The notes under the pieces were generated by a model. It had not been told where the DNA came from. It worked only from the letters and a program-made list of their open reading frames with translations, and did no database searches. This document shows, piece by piece, positions 31,601-44,058 of a DNA stretch of 64,000 nucleotides. Numbering within the stretch: the stretch's first letter is position 1; every line of letters begins with the position of its first letter. The stretch is from Datura wrightii (lineage: Eukaryota > Streptophyta > Magnoliopsida > Solanales > Solanaceae). The translations under genes were made by a program, and so were the position numbers. The stretch lies in contig JASDFA010000018.1 of assembly GCA_035772735.1 (NCBI GenBank), forward strand, positions 136,157,501 to 136,221,500. The letters are read 5' to 3'.

Positions 31601-33019
31601 TGTTCGGTGCTTTTGCTATTGGTATAAAGATACACGCAAGTGCACATGGTCGAACAAGTAGTAAAGTGGCTTAAGTAAGCCAAGTATCGATCCCACAGCG
31701 ACTGGAATGAAGTGCAATCTGCTCAAGTGTACTATATTTCGATTCTAAAAATACAAACAACAGTGTAACCAAAAGTTTGATACTTTGTTTTATAATTTTT
31801 ATGCTAAATCTAAAATAACTATCTAATGTGAGTCTGAACTATGAATGAGAGCATGCTGAGGTTAAACGAACATGTAATGAAATTAATTATCGATATAATT
31901 TTGTTAGTCTTTTCCTCCAGTTGCTAGCCAAGAACTATTGCCAAGAGACTAAAACTCTCGTATTTAACCTCACTTAAGAATCATGAACCATCCACCTACA
32001 TTTCTGTGATTAAATTCAATTCATGTTCTAGCCATACAAACCCGGTTCCTAAATTGACTAATACGACTTTCAGGTATATTTCTATCCTGAAAGTAAATCA
32101 ATTCCCAATTTTCCCAAACCAACAAAAGATCATATCCTATTAATTCACAACTTTTCAATTTCTTGCTCTCTTGAGTGAAACCGGAAATTTTAGATATACA
32201 TTAACGTGGGCCACACATTAATGCAGTAAGAAAAAGAATTAATAGAACAACATGGAAGAAAAGATGAAAAACCACTATGATCAACAATCCATTTCACTAC
32301 AATTGTTCATAACCTCAGCAAGAAGAGGATTTAGCCACTCATTTGTGGATTAAACATTGTTAAATGAGTGTTAAACATACAAGCAATTGAATTAAAGAAG
32401 AAGGAAAGAGAGAAAAACCCTGATATTTTCGTCCCCTCAACTGCTTGTAACCCACGTTCTTTCTCCACCAAGTCAGAATATTGAAAAATGAACCTATGTG
32501 TTCTATTTATACTGGTGGGAATTTTTCCCAGAATAACAAGCAACGTGTCACGGAGTGCATCGCGGAGCAATGCCTCTGTGACACGCTACGAACGTGGACC
32601 TTCACTGGAACTGGGGGTCTAGGAAATAAATCCCAACATCGCACGGTGTGCAACGCGGAGCCAAGCCACCGTGCCACGGAGCTATCGCGAACCCACACTG
32701 GATTTGGGCTGAAAATTCCCATCCAGGCAGAAGGCCTCCGCGATGGCAGCGTGACACGGCTCCATCCCGGAGCCCCTTTATTTCATGTTGTCCAATGTCT
32801 TGTCCCTTGCTCGCATCCAAGTCCATCCCCTATATCCTCCAACATGCATTTTAGCTTCCTTAAATAACATTTTACCTGCAAAACAATGCTAATCATGTTG
32901 GTTAGTATAAATTCACATTGTATTACCAATTACATGAGAATCTATACACATTGATAGATAAACAAGGCGAAAATGGTACTTTTGAGTATCACTTGGGCAT
33001 ATAAATTTGCCCAAGATCA
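31601..33019 (-). repeat. 5' LTR of B3
   Basis: This is a complete 1419-bp LTR (TGTTCGGTGC...CCCAAGATCA on the + strand). The TATA box is at 32503-32511 (minus TATAAATAG). The GC-rich modules are at about 32540-32775. Its outer start (first ~28 bp) differs from B1. Confidence 0.92.
32503..32511 (-). promoter_or_regulatory. TATA box in the B3 5' LTR
   Basis: The minus strand reads TATAAATAG, conserved in sister LTRs. It would drive B3 transcription leftward. Confidence 0.65.
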
Positions 33020-33502
33020 GGTCGCGGTGGAATTGAGAAAGTAGGCAAAAAATGAAGGAAATTGGGGTTTAAAACAGGTTTTTCATGCGGGTTACCCGCT
33101 GACCTGAGGTGACCCGACGCGAAATACACCTCAACGTGTCACGGAGGGTAACGCGAAGCATTGCCTCCGTGACATGGAGCCATCGCGCAGGTATTCTGGA
33201 AATTTTTTAAAAATCCAGAATACACCTGAACGTTTCACGGAGGGTAACGCGGAAGCCCTCCTCTGTGACAGCCATCGCGCAGGCTCACTGGAATGTGCCA
33301 ATTTTTATTTTCTTACCTTGATTTTTTTCCTTTGCGCTTTTTTTTTGTATTTTTGCCTTCCGTTCCACCTGAAAATAATTTCACCACAAGAAATTGGTTA
33401 GAATCCTAGGTTGCAACGTAACAATTTTTTATTTTTATTTTTCTTTGTTTTTCTTTTTTCTTTATTTTTTCAAATAATTCTACTCTTCTATTACAACACA
33501 TT
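33020..33502 (-). other. B2 post-pol spacer, right part
   Basis: It is non-coding and resumes B2 after B3. It holds two GC-rich hairpin modules (about 33130-33180 and 33215-33290) and a T-rich run (33425-33475). Confidence 0.7.
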
Positions 33503-33552
33503 CACGGGTTGCCTCTCATGTAGCGCCATGTTTACCGTCGCGGCTCGACGCT
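33503..33552 (-). other. Hairpin-forming element after B2 pol
   Basis: CACGGGTTGCCTCTCATG is a partly decayed version of the B1/B3 hairpin. GTCGCGGCTCGAC is intact. Confidence 0.5.
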
Positions 33553-33560
33553 ACGCATTC

Positions 33561-34850
33561 TCAATCATCCTCTAGAGTGATGGATGTCTTCTCTCGAATA
33601 AGGTCCTCACCCCAATAATGCTTACATCATTGCCCATTCACAAAAAATGTGGCACTTCTATCTTCTTGCCACAACTCCACTGCCCCATGTGGGGTTATTC
33701 TCACCACTTCAAACGGCCCTGACCACTTGGACATCAACTTACCTAGAAAAAGCTTCAATCTTGAATCAAATAACAACACTTTCTGCCCCAGCTCAAATAT
33801 CCGATGCACCATATGCCTGTCGTGCCACCCCTTCGTTTTCTCCTTGTAACATTTTTCGCTTTCATAGGCATGCCATCGAAACTCATTTAGTTCGCTGAGT
33901 TGCATCAGCCTCTTCTTCCCTGCTAGCTTCGGATCCATGTTCAACTTTCTCATGGCCCAAAAAGCTCGATGTTCCAGCTCCACAGGCAAATGACATGCCT
34001 TTCCATAGACCAATCTGTATGGAGAAGTCCCAATGGGTGTCTTGTATGTAGTTCTATAAGCCCACAACGCATCGTCAAGTTTGCTTGACCAATCAATTCG
34101 TTGTGCATTCACTGTCTTCTGTAGAATCTGCTTTATCTCTCTATTCGACACCTCCACTTTCCCACTAGTTTAGGGATGATACGATGTTGCTACCTTGTGC
34201 CGCACCCCATACTTAGCTAGCAAATTCTAGAAACTCGCATTCACAAAATGAGCCCCTCCATCACTGATAATAGCTCGAGGTGTCCTATAACCTAGTGAAA
34301 ATATGCTTTTTCATAAATTTTGTCACCACCTTGTTGTCATTCCTGGGACAAGCTGTTGCCTCGACCCACTTAGATATATAGTCAACCGCTACCAAGATGT
34401 AACGATTACCAAATGACGGTGTAAACGGGCCCATGAAGTCTATTTCCCATACATCAAAAAATCTCCACTTCTAATATCTGCTGCAGTGGCATCTCCTGTC
34501 TTCTACCAATTATGCCTGTTCTTCGACATCTATCACACATTTTTACATTTCTATAGAATCTCTGAACAGTGTAGGCCAAAAGAAACCTGACTGTAACACC
34601 TTGTGAGCTGTCCGCTCGCCTCCGTGGTGCCCTCCATACAATGATGAGTGACAACTCCTCAATACTTCAGCAATTTGGCTCTCTGGGATGCATCGTCTCC
34701 TCACTTGATCCGATCCCTGCTTAAACAGATACGACTCATCCCATATGTAATACCTGCAATCATGTCTCAACTTCTTTCTTTGCTGAGCCATAGCCTCCGG
34801 TGGGTAGACTCAACTTACCAGCAAATTCACAATGTCTATATACCAAGGGA
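33561..34850 (-). pseudogene. Integrase of B2 (Athila-like), frameshifted
   Basis: The N-terminal finger reads LRSCHSSLYGGHHGGERTAH and, in another frame, KMCDRCRRTG. The three catalytic residues can be seen: D in VWEIDFMGPF (near 34440), D in ISDGGAHF (near 34262) and E in EVSNREIKQI (near 34150). The last open stretch (34157-33627) has DDALWAYRTTYKTPIGTSPY, GKACHLPVELEHRAFWAMRK and KWSGPFEVVRITPHGAVELW, ending FFVNGQ and a TGA. Beyond that stop the frame continues CKHYWGEDLIREKTSITLED (to 33561), the segment found at the end of the B1 and B3 gag-protease ORFs. Frameshifts and stops lie in the middle. Confidence 0.85.
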
Positions 34851-36303
34851 TTTCAGCTTCCCTTATTGCCAAGAGCTACTCATCTAGGAACTCTTCTTTC
34901 ATACCATCACCTTCCTTCACGTGCAACCGGCTTTCCAATCGCGATAGGTGATCTGCCACATGATTCTCGCTCCCCTTTCTACCCCGAATCTCTAGGTCAA
35001 ACTCTTGTAGCAACAACATCCATATAATTATTTTAGCCTTTGTATCCTTCTTGTTAAACAGATACCGAATTGCTGCATGATCAGCTTACACCACTAATTT
35101 AGAACCCACCGACCTAAATTTATCAAATGCGAACACCAATGCTATCATCTCCTTTTCTGTTACTGTATAATTGACCTGGGCTGCGTCAAGTGTTTTGCTT
35201 GCATAATAAATGGAATGAAAAATATTATTTCTCCACTGCCCCAATACAGCTCCTACAACCACGTCACTTGCATCACACATTAATTCCAACGGTTGCTCCC
35301 AATCTGGAGAAATGAGAATAGGCACTTCTACCAGCTTCTGTTTTAACTCCTCGTATGCATTAACACAATCCTCGTCAAACTCAAACTTCACCTCTATTTC
35401 TAGCAACCGGCATATCATTCTAGAAGTTTTTGAGAAGTTCTTGATGAACCGTCTGTAGAACCCTGCATGTCCGAGAAATCTGCGAACGCCCTTCACTGAC
35501 ACTGGTGGTGGTAGATTTTCGATCACTTCAATCTTTGCATGATCGACTTCCAACCCCTTGCATGACACCTTATGGCCAAGGAGGATACCCTCCTTGACTA
35601 AAAAATGACATTTCTCCCAGTTGAGCATAAGGGAAGAGTCTTCACATCGAGCTAGCACCCTGTCAAGATTCTGCAAACATGTAGCAAAAGAATTATTGAA
35701 AACAGAAAAGTCATCCATAAATACCTCGACAAAATCTTCCACCATATCGTAAAATATCGCCATCATGAATCTTTGGAATGTGGCTGGTGCATTCCATAGA
35801 CCAAATGGCATCCGCCAAAAAGCATATGTCCCATAAGGACATGTAAAAGTGGTCTTCTCCTGATCCTCCGGTGCTATGGCTATTTGGTTATAGCCAAAAT
35901 ATCCATCAAGGAAATAATAATATTCTTGACCTGCCACCCTGTCCAATATCTGATCAATAAATGGGATAGGATAATGATCTTTCCTCGTGGCCTCATTTTG
36001 CTTCCTGTAATCCATGCAAATCCGCCAGCCTATGACTGTGTGTGTGGGAATCAGCTCATTCATTTCATTGGTGACCACGGTCATCCCTCCTTTCTTTGGG
36101 ACACAATGAACGGGACTGACCCATTCATTGTCTGAAATGGGATATACCACACCTGCATCCATCCACTTGATCACTTCCTTCCAAACTAAATCCTTCATCA
36201 CCGGATTCAACCTCCGCTGATGTTGTACAATTGGCATTGATCCTTCTTCCATAAAAATCCTGTGTGTTCAAAAAGCTGGATTAATTCCTCTGATGTCTGA
36301 CAT
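34851..36303 (-). pseudogene. Reverse transcriptase-RNase H of B2 (Athila-like)
   Basis: 36252-35086 is open for 388 codons. RT motifs: GWRICMDYRKQNEATRKDHY, PIPFIDQILDRVAGQEYYYF, LDGYFGYNQIAIAPEDQEKT, FRMPFGLWNAPATF-like, and the catalytic FMDDFSVFNN with both aspartates. Connection and RNase H follow: LMCDASDVVVGAVLG and SKTLDAAQVNYTVTEKEM. A stop at 35086 replaces a codon just before ADHAAIRYLF. Downstream the remaining RNase H (RGSENHVADHLSRL-like) is readable to about 34900. The HYPIPFIDQILDR and VLGHKVS-type residues point to the Athila branch. This is the least damaged pol domain in the window. Confidence 0.9.
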
Positions 36304-37440
36304 TTACCAACTCACTGCTTTCTTCCGCCTCTTGAGGACCACCAATGCATCCTTCACTTGTGCCTCTTTCAGTTCTGCAGAAATAATGACTGGAAAGGTG
36401 TCGTCTTCCCCCAAAAATACATACTTCAGATATGGACGTAATGTCTTCAACTCCAATTTTGGTTCCTCCTCAATTGATGGTTTTGGCAATGGTTCTAAGG
36501 ACCTCATAAATGGCTAAAAGTCTTGCTTCCTGGGAAACCATTTTGGCTCATTCAGCATTTGCACCATCTCATATGTAGCACTATCTCCAAAATGATCGGA
36601 GCCCATCAAAGCTCTCTCTAATGGGTCCTGAGAGTCAATAATATGAAGAAGTGATTCCTGATTTAGCACATTGATCGCTGACGGCTCCTCATAAATGGCC
36701 GGTAGTTTCATGGCCTTATACACATCAAAAACCTCTACTTTGTCATGTGCTCGCATGGTTGACTGCCCATCAACCACATCAATCAATGCTCGCCCGGTTG
36801 CCAAGAAAGGACGTCCCAAAATAAATGGGACTTCCGCATCCGACTCGAAAGCCAAGATAATAAAATCCACAGGGAAAATGAGGGAGCCCACTTGCACTAG
36901 CACATCTTCCACAATAACATCTAGTCTGGCCAAAGAACAGTCAGCTAGCTGCAAAATCACTGTAGTTGGTCTAGGACTGCCCAGCCCCAGCTTCTTGAAC
37001 ACCGATGTCGGCATCAAGTTTATACTTGCTCCTAAATCACATAATCCGCGAGCTCTAATACTTTGCCAAATTGTAATTTTAATGGTAAAGCTCCCAGGAT
37101 CCTTGAGCTTTGTCGGCAACCTGTTCTTTATCCGAGAGGTGCACTCCTCAATAAGCGCCACCCTAGCATACTCAGTGAATCGACTTTTGTTTGCTATGAT
37201 TTCCTTGATATACTTTGCATATTTTGGCACTCCGTGCAAAATATCAGCCAAGGGTAAATTAATGTGTACCTTTTTTAGCACTTCCTTGAATTTCTTAAAG
37301 CAAGCTTCTTCCTTGTGCTTCTTTAATCTCTGTGGGAATGGGGTTGGTGGTCTTTCTATCTCAGTTTCCTTTTCCTTCCCCTTCACATCATCATGTTCCC
37401 CATCTTTTTCCGCTGCTCCAGATTGCTAAGGTGGTCATTC
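36304..37440 (-). pseudogene. Protease and linker of B2
   Basis: The open stretch 37386-36514 has CDLGASINLMPTSVFKKLGL, EVPFILGRPFLATGRALIDV and then QDPLERALMGSDHFGD. A TAG at 36514-36516 interrupts the linker, which goes on in frame (36507-36304: LRPYLKYVFLGEDDTFPVII) toward RT. DLGA is the Athila-type active site. The junction of the B1/B3 deletion falls shortly after the residues corresponding to SQDPLER. Confidence 0.85.
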
Positions 37441-38644
37441 TGGTTCCACCTCCTTAAGTTGTAGTCCAGTCCTTGTGGTTACTGCATTGACCTGCTTGGG
37501 ATTTGGGTCAGTATCACTCGGTAGTCCTCCTTTGGGCCTAGTGTTTTGAGCTCCAGCTAACTGTCCAAACTGGTACTCCAACGCATATGTAGCTAACTAC
37601 TGATTTTTCATGTCATCCGCTAATTTCAAATAATCAGCCTGCATTTGCGCTTGGTTATCTATAATTGTTTTGAACATATCCTCAATGTTGTTGGGTGGTG
37701 GAGGAGGTGCATTGTTTCCTCTGTATTGAGACTGAAAATTCTGATGCCCCCCTTGATTTCTCTGCACGCCCTGATTCGAACTCTGTCCTTGATGGCTATT
37801 GCTCCCACAAGAGAAATTCGGATGATTCCTCTAATTTGAGTTGTAACTGTTGCCATACTGTTGATTATTATTCCTCTGGATGCTCCCAACAAAATTTACC
37901 GAGTCTGGATTGGCACCACAACACTCAGCTGAGTGTTCACTACTCCCACATACTTCACACCATACCTGATGAATTGCATTGACTGGTGCTTGTGCTTGAT
38001 TCAAGCTCATACTGCTGATGTGGGTATTGAGTTGATTTTGCAACACAGCTATCTGTGCAGCTACAGCTGTAAAACCATCCACCTCAAATACTCCTTCCGC
38101 TTTCCTTGTTCCTCCTCGTGTTGAGTCCGCATTCCATTCTAGATTTCCCTGTGAAATACGGTTTAACAAAGTGTAAAGCTCCTCATAAGTCTTCTCCAAT
38201 GCCTGTCCACGAGCTACTGAATCTAACAAAATTTTGGTATGTGGTTCCAAACCCTCAAGGAATGTATGCACCAACACATCATTAGACTGGTGATGATGTG
38301 GACAATCCCTTAACATTGATTCGAACCTCTCCCAAGCTTGATACAAATTCTCACCCTCTCTCGGTTTAAAACTTAGAATCTGACTTCTAAGTCTGGCTGT
38401 CTTCCTAGATGGAAAGAATCGTATCAAAAACTTTCTTGCAAGATCATCCCAAGTGGTGATAGAATTAGGTGGTTCAGCTTTCAACCACGTCTTTTCTTCC
38501 CCCAATAATGAGAATGGGAATAATGTAATCCTCTCATAGTCGGATGATACTCCAGCGGGAATGTAAGTGTCACTTATCTCCAAAATGTTTTGGAGATGTT
38601 GTTGTGGATCTTCATGAGGGAGACCTATGAATTGGCCGCTGGTG
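37441..38644 (-). pseudogene. Gag of B2, N-terminus lost
   Basis: The longest open part, 38583-37831, reads MEISDTYIPAGVSSDYERIT, FFPSRKTARLRSQILSFKPR, MLRDCPHHHQSNDVLVHTFL, LEKTYEELYTLLNRISQGNL and the knuckle-like CEVCGSSEHSAECCG. At the site of the shared B1/B3 amber codon, B2 has a sense codon (FKPREGEN). Gag is in the same frame as protease and RT. The first residues present are HTSGQFIGLPHEDPQQHLQ; the ~90 codons before them in B3 are missing. Confidence 0.85.
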
Positions 38645-38908
38645 TGGTATATGATCTTAGTAGGTTGTCCGTGGAGAGTGTATAGGGCATGGGAGGGATG
38701 AATTGGTGAAGGATGTTCATAAGCTTGATCGTTTAGGGGTTCGCCTTATCGATTCAACAGTTGATAATCTTATTGTTCAAAATGGGTCAAAATCTTGATT
38801 GGTGAAGAAAGTCAAAGCAAGGCAAGAGGAACATCCCATCTTAGTGAATTTGACTGAAGCGGTATGTAACCAAAAAGTGGAGGTTTTCTCCCAATGGGGA
38901 GATGGTGT
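38645..38908 (+). pseudogene. RNase H-to-integrase linker remnant of element C
   Basis: The + strand carries decayed codons for the LSRLSVESVSH- and LVKDVHRLDRLGVRLIDSTD-like stretch that links RNase H to integrase in element E (compare 49480-49620). It then goes on to HPILVNLTEAV and EVFSQWGDGV. It is broken at 38908 by the solo LTR and resumes at 41337. Confidence 0.75.
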
Positions 38909-41331
38909 TGTAATAACCCGAAAACTTAAAGACTAGATTTGAGACTTAAATAAGAAAATCCAATAATTTGTAGAAAATGTCACCGGACGACTCACCTAAT
39001 GAGTCATTGTGAGACCTAATGACTCGTTAGGTCAGTCGTGGGAAGGGGAAATTAGAAGTGTAAGTGTGAAGTGAGAAGCAGTGTACCTAACGAGAGACCC
39101 TACGAGTCGTGGTACTAACCACGACCCGTTAGGTCACTCTTGGTCAGGCCTGGGTCAAGAATTTACTTAGTTGGGCAGTGTACTTGACGGATGGTGACCA
39201 TAAGTCGTGGTCACCTGTAATGACTCTTTAGGTCCCTCGTGGTGACCTACAATGGATACCAGTAGTGTACTCCATGGGTCTGACCATGATTCGTGGTCAG
39301 TCACCACGACTTGTTAGGTCACCCGTTAGGGTCACCTATAAGTTTTTCCTAGCGATTTACTAAGAGCTATTTAGTAATTTCTTACTCTCCTAAGCTCTAA
39401 TCTATGTCATTTTGGACGTAATTTCGAACTTATTAGAGGGTTTGGACGGTTCCTTCCCTCATTCCCACGTTTATTCTCAGAAAAACATCGAAAGTTCTCA
39501 CAAGAAACATTCAAGCAGGCTTACGATTTTCCTTCATTGCAGCAGTTTGAGTCTTCTTCCTTGGGAAAATTCTTAGCCAGGTATGTTTGAATTCAACAAG
39601 GGAATTGTTCTTCCCTTGTGTCCTCCAAAACCCTCCCATAGTTTCTATATCAATTTTAGCCCTAAGCTTTCTAATACGAAGAAATAACATGTTGTTATCC
39701 ATAAATTTCGCATAGAATAATGTCCTTTCTTATTATTGACATGATCTCCATTGATTCTTACCTAGATTGTTGATGTTCTTGCCAAAGTGAATTTAAGCCC
39801 TAATTTTCATATAATGATTATTGCGTATCAAATTCCGTATAGTTTGGGAAGAGTGATTTGGGCTGGATTTTCTAGTATTTCTTATTGTTTATATGTTGGG
39901 TAAACATTCCATTAATAAGAAGATTTTAGTCTTAACGGATGAGATTTCTTTAATTCTTAAGATTATGCCATATTATGGAATTCCCGTGTTTTAGTAATAA
40001 GATGAGTTCTCTATTAGCTTCTTAGTAGTTCAGTTCAGTTAGGATGTAGAACCTTTTCAGAACTATTCAAAACTTGTCAACTAATCAATTTGACTTTAGT
40101 CTCGTCCCGAGGTGTCAGTGGTGCCTCTCAGTTATCATAATCAGACTCAGAATCCAGCTTATTGGTCCATTAGGCGGTCATGACATTTTAGATATATAAC
40201 TTTGACTAGCCTCAGGACCCTAGTTCGGTTTACAATTTGTTCTTAGATGGTTACAACGCTTCCAGATAAGCAGCACTAACCAGCCTAGAACCCAGTTTCG
40301 AAATTTGGTTCGATAAGAATCTAAAGGAACTTTCAATTATATTTCCCTGACTAGACTTGGACCTAGTTTTAAGCTATCAGCCTAGTATTTCAGTTTAGGT
40401 TTTCCAGTGGGAGTAGGACTTAGCACCTAGCAGGCCAGTATTCCAGCGCACCCAGGTTCCCAGAACTACGTTTCCAACATAGGTTATAGTACTACTAGTC
40501 CTGATTGGCCCCAAACTTTTATGATCACCCAGTTTATGCCTTTATACCCTAGCAAGGTATATTGGGTCCTACCAGTGGGGTGTATACATTAGACTTCACA
40601 TCTAACTCACGTGGTTATATGTCGGTTAGAGACTCTCCCACTAGTCAGTCCAGTCCAGTTCAGAATAAGTAGTACAATTTAGTTCCAGTCCTATCAGCTT
40701 AACTCAATTTAGTACAACATCTCAGACTCAAAATTTTAAGACTTAGGGCATGTCTTTGACCATCATACGGTCATATTGACCATTTCAGTTTACAGCAGTA
40801 GTTTAGTTCAGCTTATTTGTTGGTCATGCATGTAATTTCAGTTCAAACATTATATCCAGTTATGTTTTCTCCCACTTACTCAGTACATTCAAAGTACTGA
40901 CGCATACTGTTATGCTGTATGTTTTCTTGATACAGCTGCAGGTTCCCAGACTCATCATCTTTAGCTATTGCGAATCAGATCCTCCTCCGTTGCAGTCAAA
41001 TTGTGAGTCCTCATCATTCAAAGGCCTGAATTTACTTACTTTCAGTTGACTTATTAATTTTAGTTAGACATAGAGTTAGCCGGGGGCTTGTCCCAGCAAC
41101 TCATCAGTTAGAAGGCTTTCTAACATAGAGTTAATTTTAGACCTCAGATGTTTTAAATTTTATGTTTTCTTCTAGTTTTATTTTCTTAAATGATCTTATG
41201 TTGTTATTTCAAAGCTTCCGCTATGCATGTTTTACCTTGAATGCAGTGTATGATAGATAATGGGTTGACTTGTGGTCACTTGTGATTTCAAGTACCGCAT
41301 TACTCCTAGCGTGTAGACTCAGGGCGTGACA
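38909..41331 (+). repeat. Solo LTR of the element A family with exact target duplication
   Basis: It begins TGTAATAACCCG and ends GGGCGTGACA. It is flanked by GGTGT on both sides (38904-38908 and 41332-41336). No primer site, gag or second LTR adjoins it, so it is the product of recombination between the LTRs of a full element. It has the palindromic GACTCGT-type array at about 38985-39330. Confidence 0.9.
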
Positions 41332-41336
41332 GGTGT

Positions 41337-42660
41337 ACACTGATATCAAGGTAATTTGTGTGTTTTGATTGTGGATTACTTGAGAGAGAGGATGTTGAGA
41401 GTGTGTCATAGCTCTCGGTATTCTACCCATCTAGGTGCCACCAAGATACACCTTGATCTACGAGAAATCTATTGGTGGAATGGCATGCAGACAGACATAG
41501 TAGAATTTCTGGATAAGTTTTCTAATTAACAATAGGTGAAGGTTGAGCTTCAAAGATCGGGATGTATGCTTTAGGATATCAGTATTCCTACATGGAAGTG
41601 GGAAGAGATCAATATGGACTTGATTATAGGGTTGCCTTGTACACGCCGATAGCATGATTCAATATGTGTGATAGTGCACCGAATGACGAAATCAACATAT
41701 TTCTTGCTAGTTAAGATTACAGATTTAGCCGAGGAGTACGTTAGATTGTATATTTAGGAGTTAGTTTGGTTTCATGGTGTTCTATTGTCTATCATCTCAG
41801 ATAGGGTACTTACTTCACCGTTTAGTTTTGGAAATCATTTCTGAAATGTCTTTGTACTGAAGTAAAGCTTAGCACAAATTTTCACCAACAAACAGATGGT
41901 CAGGTCGAACAGACCATTCAAACTCTTTAGGATATGTTGAGGATTTGAGTGATTGATTTCAAAAGTAATTGGGATGATTAGTTGCCTCTCATCTAGTTTG
42001 TCCACAATAACAATTACCATTATAGCATTCGGATGGCTCCGTTTGAGGCTCTTTATGGGCAAAGACGTAGATCACGTACTGGATGGTTTGAGGTAGGTGA
42101 GGATAAGATTATAAGGCCTTATGCTATTCAAGAGGCTATGAATAAGGTTTAGCTAATTAGAGAAAGGATGAAAACAACTCAGAGTCGACAGAAATATTAT
42201 GTTGATGTTTGGCGGAGAGAGCTTGAGTTTGAGGTTGATGATTGGGTGTTTTTGAAGGTGTATCCCATGAAGGGAGTTATGAGGTTTGTCATGAAAGGGA
42301 AGCTTAGTCCCTGATATGTAGGTCTTTATAGGTTCTTGAGACGTGTTGGCAATGTGGCTTATGAGTCGCAGCTATCAATAGAGTTAGCTTTGGTGCACCC
42401 AGTCTTCCATGTGTCTTTGTTGAAATGGTGCATTAGTGATCCAGCTCAAGTTATTCCGATAGAGAGTATTGGTGTGAAAGATAGCCTTATCAATGATGAA
42501 GTTTTAATTGAGATCCTTGATCGTTAGTTTCAGAAGTTGAGGAAAAAAGAGCTAGGTTAAGTGAATGTTTTGTTTAGAATTCAGCTAGTCTAGAGGGCTA
42601 CATGGGAAGCCGAAGCAGATATAATGGCTAGGTACTCACATTTTTTCCCTTCCATCTTAC
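41337..42660 (+). pseudogene. Integrase and chromodomain remnant of element C
   Basis: After the solo LTR the integrase resumes: finger region DLREIYWWNGMQTDIVEFLD, core pieces, and FEALYGQ. The C-terminal part is RRELEFEVDDWVFLKVYPMK, GVMRFVMKGKLSP and then VAYESQLSIELALVHPVFHV. The chromodomain-like end reads DEVLIEILDR, then (after stops) QKLRKKELG and RATWEAEADIMARYSHFFPS. Many stops are present. 42661-42900 holds the decayed 3' leader and polypurine tract (ATGGAGATAT before the LTR). Confidence 0.8.
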
Positions 42661-42900
42661 TTCCAGGAGGAGATACTAGTTTCTTTCTTATTACTCTATT
42701 TAGTTTAATGTCAAGTTCAGGTCTCTAAATTCCTCGCATATATATTTCACAAATTCAGCTCAATTATGTATCTCATTCTGGAGTCAATCACTCCATCAAT
42801 TTTTAGTCTATAGCTTTCACTTTGGGATTGCAGTTCCTTCCCTATCCTTCTAGTGTGCTTAATCTACATTAGAGGATGAACGTTACCATGATGGAGATAT

Positions 42901-44058
42901 TGAAATACCTCAAAATGTTCCAAATATCATATTTGAGACTTTTAGCAGAAACCAGCAAGAAAATAGCACCAGGCCATACCACGAGCATCAAGACGGTTCG
43001 TCCTAAGAACCAGCGTATCATTGGTTTGTCCCATGCTATCAAACTTCTGAAAAATATCAAAATCTGCCCTAAACTTCCATGTGGATTGTATGAACCATTA
43101 CATTAATATACCAGTCGATGTTTCTAGTCGTTGAAGCAGGTTCAAAGGATTATTTGGAGCAGAAGTGGGAACCAACAACTTGAACCGATGGTCTGTCGTA
43201 TGGACAAACGACCCATTGCTTTGGTCGTTCGTACTGCTAATGTATTTAAGTTCGGTACTTCAGGAGTATTTTGTTAAAAATCTATGCTTTTAAATCCTAA
43301 GTGATGTCGTTTTAGACTTCCTAAAGGTCTTATTAAAGGGGTAAACTTAGCCTAAGTCCTCACTCTCATTTACAGACCGTAAGCTGGAATTCCCTCTCAA
43401 GGCAAAGTTTAGGTTCTTCATCATCTTCTTCCCAATTTCTCTTGGGTCTTCAATTCAAGTTAAAATATCATCAAGCCCATGTATGTAGGGTCACGAATGG
43501 GGGATTTCTTCCACCCTCATGTCCAAATTCAAATACAGTTCATGAATTCAATTCTCCAACCAAGTCTTGTGAATTTCTAGGGTTAGACCCAATTTGAATG
43601 GAACTCTATGATTCTCTAAGAATTCAACCCATGATTTATGATTATGATTACATGTTTTCTAAAAGTATTACACATGGACCTCTGATTTTTAAGTTATGAT
43701 GATTTTACTCAAGTATGCATGATTTCATGAATCTGAAGCTTATGAATTATGGCCGAATCAGTGACTTTATTTTCATGGTTAGTTCACGAATATCATGTAT
43801 GATTATGATTCTCATGTTTTTTAACTAGGCTATTTAAAACCAAGTATGATTTATGAATATTACTATGAGAAATATGCATGTTTTAGGTATCAAATCTAGA
43901 ACTGAGTAGGCGGGGTTTGAGCGCACCCTAATCTTAGAACTACGTGTCACCGTAGGTTTACATATTCATGTTTAGGGCCTTTCCAGTGAGTGTTTCCCAA
44001 ATCCAAATAGGGCTCACGAGTTAAATCACACCTTTAGCATTCTTTGACCTAGCAAGGT
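42901..44058 (+). repeat. 3' LTR of element C, first part (interrupted by E)
   Basis: It starts TGAAATACCTCAAAATG after a degraded purine tract. It is homologous to 15606-16540 from about 43130. It ends at CTAGCAAGGT, where E is inserted, and resumes at 53602. Confidence 0.8.

Larger units (their letters stand above)
23327..33019 (-). mobile_element. Element B3: non-autonomous Athila-like retrotransposon with gag-protease and ORF3, inserted in B2
   Basis: The LTRs are 23327-24717 (first 28 bp missing) and 31601-33019. The interior has a tRNA-Asp primer site, gag-protease fused to the integrase-end tail, the hairpin element, a spacer, a nearly full-length ORF3, and a polypurine tract. It is sister to B1, with the same deletion of RT to integrase. 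The left flank (AGTCCGTATCACATTGGGGG) and right flank (GGTCGCGGTGG) are adjoining parts of the B2 spacer, judged by comparison with B1 near 9925-9965. The target duplication is not visible because the left edge is eroded. Confidence 0.88.
18110..38644 (-). mobile_element. Element B2: Athila-like retrotransposon with full pol and ORF3, 5' end lost, interrupted by B3
   Basis: Reading right to left: gag (cut at 38644), protease, RT, RNase H, integrase, hairpin element, spacer, [B3 at 23327-33019], ORF3, spacer, polypurine tract, and 3' LTR (19608-18110). The right LTR, primer site and first ~90 gag codons are missing. At 38645 the sequence switches to a + strand RNase H/integrase remnant. Without B3, about 10.8 kb remain. 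It is the only B-family member here with RT and integrase, so it represents the autonomous form, but stops and frameshifts make it inactive. Confidence 0.85.
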
